Under the pieces are notes generated by a model, which was given only the letters and a program-made list of their open reading frames with translations, was not told where the DNA came from and searched no databases. DNA of 64,000 nt from Kitasatospora indigofera (GTDB lineage: Bacteria > Actinomycetota > Actinomycetes > Streptomycetales > Streptomycetaceae), in NCBI RefSeq assembly GCF_014655955.1, contig NZ_BNBO01000003.1, forward strand, positions 253,321 to 317,320, written 5' to 3'. Made by a program: the position numbers and the translations under genes. Every line of letters starts with the position of its first letter. Positions within the stretch are counted from its first letter, which is position 1. Below are positions 26,802 through 35,331 of the stretch, piece after piece.

Positions 26802-27668
26802 ATGAGCACCCCGCCGTTCCTGACCCTGCCCGGCTGCGCGCGCTCGCTGCGGCTGACCACCGCGCGCGGGGAGTTCGCCGCCCTGTGGGCGGACCCGGCC
26901 GGCGAGCCGCTCGGCACGGCCCTGCTGGTGCCGGGCTTCACCGGGAGCAAGGAGGACTTCGTCGCCCTCCTGGAGCCGCTCGCCGGGGCGGGCTACCGGG
27001 TGGTGGCGGTGGACCAGCGCGGCCAGTACCAGAGCGGCGGCCCGGACGACCCGGCCGCGTACGCCGTCGCGGCCCTGGGCGCGGACGTCCGGGCGCTGGG
27101 CGCCCTGCTGGACGGCGGGGGGCCGCTGCACCTGCTGGGGCACTCCTTCGGCGGCCTGGTGGTCCGGGAGGCCCTGCTGGGCGCCGACGGACCGCTGCCG
27201 TGGAGTTCGCTGACGCTGCTCTCGACCGGCCCGGGGGCGATCGAGCCCTCCGAGGCCGCCCGCACCAAGCTGCTGGTGGACGCCCTGCAGACGATGGACC
27301 TGGAGTCCATCTGGCAGATCCTGCAGCAGATGGAGGAGGGCAGCGGCGACCCGGCCCGCCGCCCGGCCCCCGACGTGGCGCGGTTCCTGCACGAGCGGTG
27401 GCTGGCCAACGTCCCGCAGTCGCTGATCACCACCGGCGGGCACCTGATCTCCGGCCCGGACCGGGTCGACGAACTGGCGGCCGCCACTCCGGGCCTGCCC
27501 AAGCTGGTGCTCTCCGGGGTCCGGGACTACGCCTGGCCGGTGGAGGAGCAGTCCCGGATGGCGCTGCGGCTGGGGGCCCGCCGCGTGGTCGTCGAGGACG
27601 CCGGGCACTCCCCGAACGCCGAGCAGCCGGCCGACACGGCCGCGGCACTGGCCCAGTTCTGGTCCTGA
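26802..27668 (+). CDS. Alpha/beta hydrolase
   Basis: ATG 26802 follows GGAGGAG. The 288-residue protein has the hydrolase fold with LLVPGFTGSKEDF (oxyanion), VDQRGQYQS, the nucleophile elbow LLGHSFGGLVV and a catalytic histidine in VEDAGHSPN. It lacks a signal peptide and lies alone between two terminated units. Substrate unknown. Confidence 0.9.
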   Translation: MSTPPFLTLPGCARSLRLTTARGEFAALWADPAGEPLGTALLVPGFTGSKEDFVALLEPLAGAGYRVVAVDQRGQYQSGGPDDPAAYAVAALGADVRALGALLDGGGPLHLLGHSFGGLVVREALLGADGPLPWSSLTLLSTGPGAIEPSEAARTKLLVDALQTMDLESIWQILQQMEEGSGDPARRPAPDVARFLHERWLANVPQSLITTGGHLISGPDRVDELAAATPGLPKLVLSGVRDYAWPVEEQSRMALRLGARRVVVEDAGHSPNAEQPADTAAALAQFWS

Positions 27669-28094
27669 CCTGCACGGATCCGCCCCGGCGGAGCGGCCTG
27701 CGCCGGGGCGGGGGGCGGGTGGACCGACGTCTCCCGGACGGTTCCGCGCTTTCACCCGGGACAGAATTCGTTAGTTCCGGTAATATTTGAGTCTGTCCGG
27801 GAATCTTCGATCATCCCGAGCCTGTTGAACCGACGACGGCCTGTTGAACCGACGACCGGCCGTACGACTGCGCCGATCCACGCCAGTCAGCCGAAACCGG
27901 GACTTCACGGGCGGGCAACCACCCGGAATCAGCACCGCGCCACAGTGGTCCATGAGGTGCCGGCAGTCCCGGCGACCAGGGGGGCACGCTTGCAGCAGCA
28001 GACCGCCGAACGCACGACCCGACAGACCTTGAAGGGGCTGATCCCGACTCAGCCACAACCGCCCCGGTCCCCGGGGCCAGGAAAGGAGAGGCCC
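27669..28094 (+). promoter_or_regulatory. Intergenic leader of 48-residue protein gene
   Basis: These 426 bases contain no accepted gene. TAATAT at 27781-27786 is an unusually AT-rich -10-like element. A 19-bp tandem duplication starting CCTGTTGAACCGACGAC occupies 27821-27839 and 27840-27859. The rest is an apparent long leader for the small gene at 28095. Confidence 0.45.
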
Positions 28095-28241
28095 ATGCGC
28101 TTCGAGATCCTCCGACTGGACGACGCCCAGGGCGCGGCCACCGACCGGCTGATCGCCGACGCCGAGACCGTGAACGAGCTGGTCCAGGCCGCGGCCCGGA
28201 CCGGCGAGCGTCTGCTCATCCGCCCGTGCAAGACCATCTGA
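28095..28241 (+). CDS. Small conserved protein, 48 residues
   Basis: ATG 28095 follows AAAGGAGAGG at a proper distance. The 48-residue product (MRFEILRLDD at the start, ERLLIRPCKTI at the end) is acidic in the middle with a single cysteine near the C-terminus. It is unlikely to be a chance frame because it has its own strong ribosome site and terminator. Function unknown. Confidence 0.7.
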   Translation: MRFEILRLDDAQGAATDRLIADAETVNELVQAAARTGERLLIRPCKTI

Positions 28242-28325
28242 CGCCGCCCGGCGCAGCCCCGGCCGAGAGCCCGGAGACCGCCCCGGAATCCTGCGAAGCA
28301 CCCGCTTCCGACGTTCCGATACCCC

Positions 28326-28367
28326 ACTGACGCCCCGTCACCGCACAGTCGATGACGGGGCGTCAGT
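28326..28367 (+). terminator. Hairpin terminator
   Basis: A perfect 15-bp stem ACTGACGCCCCGTCA / TGACGGGGCGTCAGT with a 12-base loop follows the 48-residue gene. Confidence 0.85.
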
Positions 28368-28534
28368 GCGTTCCGGGCCGGGCCCGTGACGTTTGCCGCC
28401 GCCCGCCGCTGGACATCCCCTAGCCGGGACCGCCCGCACAGCCCGCCGGTGCGGGTGGCCGACGCACCGGCAGATGGCGCGACGCACTCCGTACGGGTGA
28501 TCGTCCTTGACGCGGCGGTCCGGAGGGAGGAGCG

Positions 28535-29182
28535 TTGTCGGCTATGAGGGGCGAGCCAAGCTGCCCGAGGTGCGCCGGTCGGGTCCGCGCCCCCGGTCTG
28601 TTCTCAGACACCTGGCAGTGCGACCGGCACGGAGCGGTGCACCCGATGCAGCCCGTACTGCCCCCGAGCGTGGAGGCACTGGGCGTGGCCGTGGCCCGCT
28701 CGCAGGTGCCCGTCTGGCTGCCCTGGCCACTGCCGGTCGGCTGGCTCTACACCGGGATCGCGCACGTCGGTGACGACGTCTCGGGAGCCCGCGCCACCGC
28801 CGTCGCCTGCGCCGGGCCGGCCCCGCTGGGCGGCTTCGGCGAACTGGTGCTGGTGGCCGAGGAGCTGGGCGTCGGCCTGGGCGCCCGTTACGCCGGGCTG
28901 CCGGGGCCCGACCCGGGCGACTCCGTCTCGCTCTACAAGCCCGCCGACGCCAAGCTGCTGGCGGCCGGGCGGCCCACCCCGATGTTCCACGTCCCCGACG
29001 CACCGGCCGACCGCGCGGTGTTCGCCGGCGAGGCCCGCGGCCTCTGGCTGTGGGCGATCGCCTGGCCGGAGCAGTCGGCCCTGGTGATGTACGACGAACT
29101 GGTGCTCACCGACCTGCGCGAGGCCGGCGCCGAGCTGGACCTGCTGCCCTGCGGCGCGCTCACCCCGCGTCTGCTGGGCTGA
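28535..29182 (+). CDS. DUF6758-like zinc-ribbon protein
   Basis: The 215-residue protein begins with a TTG (GGAGGGAGGAG upstream); ATG 28544 is an alternative. A short zinc ribbon is visible at residues 9-33 (CPRC, then WQCDRHGAVHP). The remainder is globular with hydrophobic strands (GFGELVLVAEELGVGLG, GLWLWAIAWPEQSALVMYDE). It resembles a conserved streptomycete family annotated as DUF6758. No function is known. It is followed at 196 bases by the PHP gene on the same strand. Confidence 0.8.
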   Translation: MSAMRGEPSCPRCAGRVRAPGLFSDTWQCDRHGAVHPMQPVLPPSVEALGVAVARSQVPVWLPWPLPVGWLYTGIAHVGDDVSGARATAVACAGPAPLGGFGELVLVAEELGVGLGARYAGLPGPDPGDSVSLYKPADAKLLAAGRPTPMFHVPDAPADRAVFAGEARGLWLWAIAWPEQSALVMYDELVLTDLREAGAELDLLPCGALTPRLLG

Positions 29183-29377
29183 CGCGGGCCGGGCCTCCCC
29201 CGGCGGGCGCCCGCGCGGCCAGGCCCGCCGGGCACGGGCGGCCGGGCGGGCACGAACGGGCGGCCCGGGCGGGCCGGGACGGACGGCCGGGCCAGGGCGG
29301 CGGGCCGGCGGGCCGGCGGGCCCTGACTATCCTGAGGCGGACCCGGCGAGCGTCGACCCCCAGGAGCCCTGACACCC

Positions 29378-30238
29378 GTGCGCATCGATCTGCACGCCCA
29401 CAGCAACGCCTCCGACGGCACCGACAGCCCCGCCGAGCTGGTGGCCGCCGCCGTCGCGGCGGGCCTGGACGTGGTGGCGCTGACCGACCACGACACCGTC
29501 TCCGGCCACGCCGAGGCCACCGCGGCGGTGCGCGCGCTGCCGGCCGGCAGCCGGCTGACCCTGGTGCCGGGCGCCGAGCTGTCCTGCCACACCGACGGCA
29601 TCAGCCTGCACCTGCTGGCCTACCTCTTCGACCCGGCCGAACCGGCCTTCGCCCAGGAGCGCGAGCTGGTCCGCACGGACCGGTTCCGGCGCGGCCGGGC
29701 GGTGGTCGAGCGCTGCCGGGAGCTGGGCGCGCCGATCACCTGGGAGCAGGTGGAGCGGATCGCGGGCGCGGGCTCGGTGGGCCGGCCGCACATCGCCAGC
29801 GCGCTGGTGGAGGCCGGCGTGGTGGCGACCGTCTCGGACGCCTTCACCGCCGACTGGCTGGCCAACGGCGGCCGGGCCGACGTCCGCAAGCACGAGACCG
29901 ATCCGGTCGAGGCGGTCCGGCTGGTCCGGGCGGCCGGCGGCGTGCCGGTCTTCGCCCACCCGGGCGCGGTCAAGCGCGGGCGGACGGTCTCGGACGAGAC
30001 CATCGCCGGCCTGGCGGCGGCGGGCCTGGCGGCGCTGGAGGTGGACCACATGGACCACGACGAGGAGACCCGCGCCCATCTGCGCGGCCTGGCCGCCGAC
30101 CTGGGCCTGCTGACGACCGGCTCCAGCGACTACCACGGCAGCCGCAAGACGGTCCGGCTCGGCGCGCACACCACCGACCCCGAGGTGTACGAGGCGCTGC
30201 TGGCGCAAGCGACGGGGGCCGCGCCGGTCACCGGCTGA
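29378..30238 (+). CDS. PHP domain phosphoesterase
   Basis: The 286-residue protein has all PHP metal motifs: DLHAHSNASDGTDSP, ALTDHDTVSGH, GAELSCH, FAHPGA and GSSDYHG. PHP proteins of this stand-alone, YciV/TrpH-like type are metal-dependent 3'-5' exonucleases or 3',5'-nucleotide bisphosphate phosphatases (RNase AM in E. coli). GTG start. The preceding 195 bases are GC low complexity. Confidence 0.92.
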   Translation: MRIDLHAHSNASDGTDSPAELVAAAVAAGLDVVALTDHDTVSGHAEATAAVRALPAGSRLTLVPGAELSCHTDGISLHLLAYLFDPAEPAFAQERELVRTDRFRRGRAVVERCRELGAPITWEQVERIAGAGSVGRPHIASALVEAGVVATVSDAFTADWLANGGRADVRKHETDPVEAVRLVRAAGGVPVFAHPGAVKRGRTVSDETIAGLAAAGLAALEVDHMDHDEETRAHLRGLAADLGLLTTGSSDYHGSRKTVRLGAHTTDPEVYEALLAQATGAAPVTG

Positions 30239-30476
30239 CGCCCGGTCGGTTCACCACCGCCCGACGCCCGCCGGACGCCCGACGCCCGGCCGGGTCCCGG
30301 CCGGGGTCCGACCCGGCGCACCGCCGGGCGCCCGGCGCGGGTCCTCGGCGCGTCCCTGGCGGCGCCCGCCCGCCCGCACCCCCACGCGCCCGCGCGAGAT
30401 CCGCCCACCGAGATCCGCCCGCGCGCCGTCAGGGCCCGGGGGTGCAACGGACGTTCCACAATCGGACAATTCGGGC

Positions 30477-31091
30477 ATGAGCTTCTTCGACGTCACGACG
30501 TTCGGGTCGTTGTTCGTCACCCTCTTCGTGATCATGGACCCGCCGGGCACCATCCCGATCTTCCTGGCGCTGACCTCCGGCCGGGCCCACAAGGTCCGCC
30601 GCCGGATGGCCTGGCAGGCCGCCGCCGTGGCGCTCGGCGTGATCACCGCCTTCGGCCTGTTCGGCCGGCAGATCCTGGACTACCTGCACGTCTCCGTCCC
30701 CGCGCTGCAGGTGTCCGGCGGCATCCTGCTGCTGCTGATCGCCCTCGACCTGCTGACCGGCAAGATCGAGGAGCCGACGCAGACCAAGGAGGTGAACGTC
30801 GCCCTCGTCCCGCTGGGCACGCCGCTGCTGGCCGGCCCGGGCGCGATCGTGGCCGTCATCCTCGCCGTCCAGGCCGCGGACACCGGCGGGCAGGAGCTCG
30901 CGGTCTGGTGCGCCATCGTCGCCATGCACGTGGTGATGTGGCTGACGATGCGCTTCTCGCTGCTCATCATCACCGTCATCAAGGAGGGCGGTGTGGTGTT
31001 GATCACGCGGCTGTCGGGCCTGCTGCTCTCCGCGATCGCCGTCCAGCTGACCGCCGACGGCGTCTTCGGGTTCATCGCCGACCACGGCTGA
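30477..31091 (+). CDS. MarC family integral membrane protein
   Basis: The 204-residue protein shows the MarC family pattern: six hydrophobic helices, FVIMDPPGTIPIFLALT near the N-terminus, and VPLGTPLLAGPGAIVAVILA in the middle. The family is widespread and its transport role is unproven, despite the historical link with multiple antibiotic resistance. It converges on the SUFU gene with only 33 bases between the stops. Confidence 0.92.
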   Translation: MSFFDVTTFGSLFVTLFVIMDPPGTIPIFLALTSGRAHKVRRRMAWQAAAVALGVITAFGLFGRQILDYLHVSVPALQVSGGILLLLIALDLLTGKIEEPTQTKEVNVALVPLGTPLLAGPGAIVAVILAVQAADTGGQELAVWCAIVAMHVVMWLTMRFSLLIITVIKEGGVVLITRLSGLLLSAIAVQLTADGVFGFIADHG

Positions 31092-31124
31092 CGGCGCCCG
31101 GGCGGGGCCCGCGCCGGGGCGGGT

Positions 31125-31772
31125 TCAGTCCAGCGGGACGGCGCGGCGCAGCGGGTCCCGCAGGTCGGTCCCGTGCCGCAGCCAGAGCTCCTCCAGGGCG
31201 GCCGCGCCGTGCACCCGCTTCCAGCCGGCCTCGTTGGGCGTCATCGGCAGCAGCGGCAGGAACCGCACCGGATCGGCCGGCTCGTCGAGCTCCAGGTCCG
31301 GCACCAGCCCGCCCGGCTCGGCGGCCAGCACCGAGGTGAACGGCGCGCCCGCCCAGAGCGGGGAGCCGAGGTCCAGCGAACCGCCGGGCGCCACCACCAG
31401 GCCCTCCACCTGCGGCGTCGCCGCGAAGGTGGCCAGTGTCCTGAGGACGTCGTCGCGCCCGCCCCGGACGGTCAGCACCAGCTCCGCGCGGGGGCCGCGC
31501 ACCGGGTCGGCGACCACCGCGGTCGGGTCCGCCATCGGCGTCGCGGCCATGCCGAGGGTGGCGTAGCGGACCAGCCCCTCGGTGTCCGGGCCGAAGCGCA
31601 GCACCTCGATCCGGTCGGTGCCGAGGAAGGTCACCGCCGCCCGGCCGCTCGGCTCGCCGAAGGTGGTCAGCAGCCGGGCCTCGACGGCGGCCAGCACGGC
31701 CTCGCGGGTGTGCCGGCCGGGGCCGTGCGGGTCACTGGACGGGTCGCCGAAGAGCGGGAAGTCGTGCGCCAT
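31125..31772 (-). CDS. Suppressor-of-fused domain protein
   Basis: The 215-residue protein matches bacterial suppressor-of-fused (SUFU) domain proteins: an N-terminal segment (TREAVLAAVEARLLTTFGEP), VLRFGPDTEGLVRYATLGMA, a middle RAELVLTVRG and the C-terminal LPLLPMTPNEAGWKR typical of the family. Bacterial members are uncharacterised; some occur as immunity proteins of polymorphic toxins, but no toxin adjoins this one. Cytosolic. Confidence 0.85.
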   Translation of the reverse strand: MAHDFPLFGDPSSDPHGPGRHTREAVLAAVEARLLTTFGEPSGRAAVTFLGTDRIEVLRFGPDTEGLVRYATLGMAATPMADPTAVVADPVRGPRAELVLTVRGGRDDVLRTLATFAATPQVEGLVVAPGGSLDLGSPLWAGAPFTSVLAAEPGGLVPDLELDEPADPVRFLPLLPMTPNEAGWKRVHGAAALEELWLRHGTDLRDPLRRAVPLD

Positions 31773-31831
31773 GCCGGTGAGCGTAACCCGCCCCCGGGAA
31801 CCGGCCCGTGAACACCCCAGCGGCCGGGCCC

Positions 31832-31859
31832 GGTCAGCTGTTAATGTGAGCAGCTGACC
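31832..31859. promoter_or_regulatory. Inverted repeat upstream of corA leader
   Basis: A 9-bp perfect inverted repeat GGTCAGCTG / CAGCTGACC encloses TTAATGTGAG, between the divergent SUFU gene and corA leader. The AT-rich loop could be a -10 region, so the dyad is a candidate operator. Confidence 0.35.
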
Positions 31860-31908
31860 ACCGGGGACTTCTGTCGCCCGGGGCAGCGGCGTGAAGGAGG
31901 TGGTTGCG

Positions 31909-31989
31909 GTGGATACCAGCCGACCATGCAGTACCGGCAGCTCTACCCGGCCCGGACGCCTTCCCCGTACCCCTCACCTCTCCAGCTGA
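31909..31989 (+). CDS. Candidate leader peptide upstream of corA
   Basis: GTG 31909 is preceded by GAAGGAGGT, a near-perfect Shine-Dalgarno sequence, at eight bases. It encodes 26 residues (VDTSRPCSTGSSTRP, then GRLPRTPHLSS) rich in Ser, Thr, Arg and Pro. Within the 420-base stretch between SUFU and corA this is the only element with strong translation signals; about 200 bases separate it from the corA start. A leader peptide in the corA message is known in Salmonella (corL); equivalence here is speculative. Confidence 0.35.
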   Translation: MDTSRPCSTGSSTRPGRLPRTPHLSS

Positions 31990-32192
31990 AACAGCTGCGC
32001 CTGCCGAGGTGACTGAGGCGGCGTCACATCGGGCCGGGAGAGCACCCTCCCCGGAGCCTCGTCGTCCCGCATCGCGCCCCAGCAAGGCCGAGGGCCGACC
32101 GCAGGCACCGGATTCCATCGGTGTTCCTCGCCGCCGCACCACGGCCCCTCCGACGTGCCGCCGTGCGACGGCTCCTGCCCAAGGAGCCTGCC

Positions 32193-33326
32193 ATGTCGAT
32201 GATCAACAACCTGCGCGCCGCCGTCCGCCCGCACCGCCGCCGCCCGGGCGACGACGCGTACGACTCGATCCACCCCGGCCAGTCGCCCTCGGCGGTCGTC
32301 GACTGCGCGGTCTACCAGGACGGCAAGCGGCACGGCGAGACCTGCAGCCCCCGCGAGGCCGCCCGCCGGGTCAAGGCCGCCAAGCAGCTCCAGGGCACCC
32401 CGGGTTCGTTCAGCTGGATCGGGCTGCACGAGCCGACCGAGGCCGAGTTCGAGGGCATCGCGCAGCGCTTCGGCCTGCACCCGCTGGCCGTCGAGGACGC
32501 GGTGCACGCCCACCAGCGCCCCAAGGTCGAGCGCTACGACGACGTGCTGTTCGCCGTGTTCAAGACCATCCGCTACGTCGAGCACGACCAGCTCACCCCG
32601 ACCAGCGAGGTGGTCGACACCGGCGAGCTGATGGTCTTCGCCGGCCAGGACTTCGTGATCACCGTCCGGCACGGCGGGCACAGCTCGCTGCAGGAGCTGC
32701 GGCGCCGGATGGAGCAGGACGTCGACGGCGCGGACGGCACCGCACTGCTCGCCAAGGGCCCGTCCGCCGTGCTGCACGCGATCGCCGACCACGTGGTGGA
32801 CAACTACCTGGAGGTCGCCAACCGGCTGCAGAGCGACGTGGACGAGATCGAGTTCGACGTCTTCGCCAACAAGGGCGGCAAGGGCACCGACGTCGGCCGG
32901 GTCTACCAGCTCAAGCGCGAGGTGCTGGAGTTCAAGCGGGCGGTGACCCCGCTGCTGCGGCCGATGCAGCAGCTCTCCGAGCCGCTCCAGCGGCTGGTCG
33001 ACCCGGACATCCAGAAGTACTTCCGGGACGTCGCCGACCACCTGGCCCGGGTGACCGAGCAGGTGCACGGCTTCGACGAACTGCTGAACTCGCTGCTCCA
33101 GGCCAACCTGGCGCAGGTCTCCGTTGCGCAGAACGAGGACATGCGCAAGATCACCGCCTGGGCGGCCATCTTCGCCGTGCCCACCATGATCACCGGCGTG
33201 TACGGGATGAACTTCGACTACATGCCCGAGCTGCACCACAAGTACGGCTATCCGATGGTGCTGCTCGGCGTGGCGACCATCTGCGTCGGGATGTACCGGG
33301 GCTTCCGCCGCAACGGCTGGCTGTAG
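32193..33326 (+). CDS. corA: CorA magnesium/cobalt transporter
   Basis: ATG 32193 has AAGGAG six bases upstream; the in-frame extension before it is leader sequence. The 377-residue protein has the large cytosolic CorA domain (FSWIGLHEPTEAEFEGIA, HPLAVEDAVHAHQRPKVERY) and two C-terminal helices separated by the YGMNF selectivity signature. CorA forms a pentameric Mg2+ (also Co2+/Ni2+) channel gated by cytosolic Mg2+. All hallmark elements are intact. Confidence 0.95.
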   Translation: MSMINNLRAAVRPHRRRPGDDAYDSIHPGQSPSAVVDCAVYQDGKRHGETCSPREAARRVKAAKQLQGTPGSFSWIGLHEPTEAEFEGIAQRFGLHPLAVEDAVHAHQRPKVERYDDVLFAVFKTIRYVEHDQLTPTSEVVDTGELMVFAGQDFVITVRHGGHSSLQELRRRMEQDVDGADGTALLAKGPSAVLHAIADHVVDNYLEVANRLQSDVDEIEFDVFANKGGKGTDVGRVYQLKREVLEFKRAVTPLLRPMQQLSEPLQRLVDPDIQKYFRDVADHLARVTEQVHGFDELLNSLLQANLAQVSVAQNEDMRKITAWAAIFAVPTMITGVYGMNFDYMPELHHKYGYPMVLLGVATICVGMYRGFRRNGWL

Positions 33327-33356
33327 CCGCGGCCGGCGGCGCTCCGTCCGCCGGTG

Positions 33357-33381
33357 CCGGGCGCGGAGCTGCCGCGCCCGG
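33357..33381. terminator. Hairpin terminator between corA and EamA gene
   Basis: A 10-bp perfect stem CCGGGCGCGG / CCGCGCCCGG with a five-base loop lies between the converging genes. Confidence 0.7.
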
Positions 33382-33437
33382 GTGACCGGCGCGACGGCGG
33401 CAGCGCGCGGGCCCTCCGGCGGCCCGGCGCGCAGGGC

Positions 33438-34373
33438 TCAGCGGCGGCCGCCGCGGGCCACCAGGACGAGCCCCAGCAGGATCAGCGCGACCGCCGGGTA
33501 GGCGGCCACCGGCGGCCACTGGCCCAGCCAGAGCGCCGCGATCAGCGCGGCGCCCGGCGTCTCCAGCAGGATCGCGGTGGACGTCACGGACGGGCCCAGG
33601 GTGTTCACCACCCGGTTGCTCAGCGAGTGGCCGAGCAGCTGCGCACTGACCATCAGCGCCACGATCTGCCACCAGACCCCGCCGGACCAGCCGGCCAGCG
33701 GGGTCCCCGCCACCAGGCAGATCGCCAGCAGGACGACCGAGGTGGTGGCGTAGCAGACCAGCGTGTACGCGGTCGTGCTGACGCTCTTGCGGACCTCCGC
33801 GCCGAGCAGCACGTACCCGGCCGCGGCCAGCCCCGCGCCGAGCGCCAGCGCGTCGCCGAGCAGCGCCCGCGGGGAGAGCGAGAGGTCGACGCCGGTGAGC
33901 ACCAGGACGCCCGCGAAGGCCACGCACATGCCCGCCCACACCAGGCGCGGCGCGCGGACCCCGAACACCCGCATCAGCAGGATCGTCCAGAGCGGCGTGG
34001 TGGTCACCAGCGCCGTCGCCGAGGCCACCGAGGTCATCCGCAGGCTGGGCATCCAGAGTGCGAAGTGCACCGCCAGCAGCGCCCCCGCCGCCATCGCGAG
34101 CAGCAGGGCCCGGCGGCCGATCCCCCGCAGCTCGGCCCGGTGGCGCAGCAGCGCGTACGGGCCCAGCACGCCGACCGACATCACGTTGCGCCACAGCGCG
34201 ATTGCCAGGGCGGGCGCGGCGGTGGCGCTGATCAGCGGGGCGGAGAGCGAGATGCCGCCGATGGAGACGGCGAGCAGCAGCAGGTCGGTCCGGGGCAGGG
34301 CGTGCGGGGCCGGCCCGGTGCCGGTGGTGACGGGAACGGCGGTGTCGGCGGCGTCGGACCGGACGGCTGGCAC
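33438..34373 (-). CDS. EamA/DMT family transporter
   Basis: The 311-residue protein has about ten hydrophobic helices arranged as two EamA repeats (LISATAAPALAIALWRNVM in the first; LLGHSLSNRVVNTLGPSVTS in the second, with GLVLVARGG at the end). DMT proteins export metabolites or amino acids. The N-terminal ~30 residues are low complexity. It is divergent from the 186-residue gene. Substrate unknown. Confidence 0.9.
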   Translation of the reverse strand: MPAVRSDAADTAVPVTTGTGPAPHALPRTDLLLLAVSIGGISLSAPLISATAAPALAIALWRNVMSVGVLGPYALLRHRAELRGIGRRALLLAMAAGALLAVHFALWMPSLRMTSVASATALVTTTPLWTILLMRVFGVRAPRLVWAGMCVAFAGVLVLTGVDLSLSPRALLGDALALGAGLAAAGYVLLGAEVRKSVSTTAYTLVCYATTSVVLLAICLVAGTPLAGWSGGVWWQIVALMVSAQLLGHSLSNRVVNTLGPSVTSTAILLETPGAALIAALWLGQWPPVAAYPAVALILLGLVLVARGGRR

Positions 34374-34531
34374 GGCTCTCCTCTGGTGGTCGGGCCGCGC
34401 GGCGGGTGGTCGCGGGTGACGGGGCCGGCGGTCGGCCGGACGTCACTACGGTAAGGCCCCTTCCTGGCGGACGGAACTGTCGTCCTGACCGCTGAGACAC
34501 CCGGCGGGCAGCAGGCCGTACGCTGTCGGCC

Positions 34532-35092
34532 ATGGACCGCACGCCTGCCGCCGCCGCGACCGCCGCCGACTTCCTGGACCGGGCCCTCCTGGAGGAGGCC
34601 GCGAAGAAGTCCGGGCTGCTCTGGGTCCGCGCCGACGGGGAGCGGCAGAGCCGGGCCCTGTGGCACGCCTGGTACGACGGCGCCGTGGTCGTGGTCGGCG
34701 ACGGCGGCGAGCAGCCGCTGCACGGGCTCACCGCCGGCGGCGCCGCCGAGGTGACCGTCCGCAGCAAGGACAAGTGGGGCCGGCTCACCGGCTGGACCGC
34801 CCGGGTCACCGAACTGACGCCCGGCAGCGAGGGCTGGCTCGGCGCCGTGGAGGAGCTCAAGGGCAAGCGGTTGAACGCCCCCGACACCGACACCGTCACC
34901 GACCGCTGGGCCCGCGAGTGCCGGGTGCTGCGGCTGGAGCCGGCCGGCGCCGAGGGGCGGCAACTCACCGAGCAGCCCGGCTCGATGCCGGAGGGCTCGC
35001 TGGCGGCCGCGCCGATGCCCTCGCCCGTCACCACCCGGCTGCCGATGCCGGCCGGCCTGCCCAAGCTGCTGCTCCGGCGCCGGGGGCGCTGA
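34532..35092 (+). CDS. Conserved actinomycete protein, possible flavin-barrel
   Basis: I do not recognise a named family. The 186-residue protein has an N-terminal helix (AADFLDRALLEEAAKKSG), then alternating strands (LLWVRADGER, ALWHAWYDGAVVVVG, AAEVTVRSKDKWGRLTGW) reminiscent of a split beta-barrel such as in pyridoxamine-oxidase-like proteins, and a C-terminal proline/basic tail. Start ATG 34532. The gene precedes the MgtE_N/CBS operon in the same direction, 239 bases away. Confidence 0.7.
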   Translation: MDRTPAAAATAADFLDRALLEEAAKKSGLLWVRADGERQSRALWHAWYDGAVVVVGDGGEQPLHGLTAGGAAEVTVRSKDKWGRLTGWTARVTELTPGSEGWLGAVEELKGKRLNAPDTDTVTDRWARECRVLRLEPAGAEGRQLTEQPGSMPEGSLAAAPMPSPVTTRLPMPAGLPKLLLRRRGR

Positions 35093-35331
35093 CCCGCCGG
35101 CGGGCTGCCGTCCCGGCGTGGCGCGCCGTCATCACCCGGCCGGAGCCCGCGCCGGCCGGAGCCGGGCCGTCACCGCCGCACAGCCGGCACCGCACGGCCG
35201 CCGCCGGACCGGCTCCACCGGGCCGTCACCACCGGGCCGTGGCTCGGCGGGCTGCGCCCCGCCCGCCCGGGTAGCCTTGGCCGCGGGCGTCAGGGCGGGC
35301 GCCGCACGGGCAGCGAGGGAGTCGAGGAGCC

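Noticed and set aside
31125..31772. SUFU protein as immunity partner of a toxin system
   Set aside because: No toxin-like, RHS or secretion gene lies next to it.
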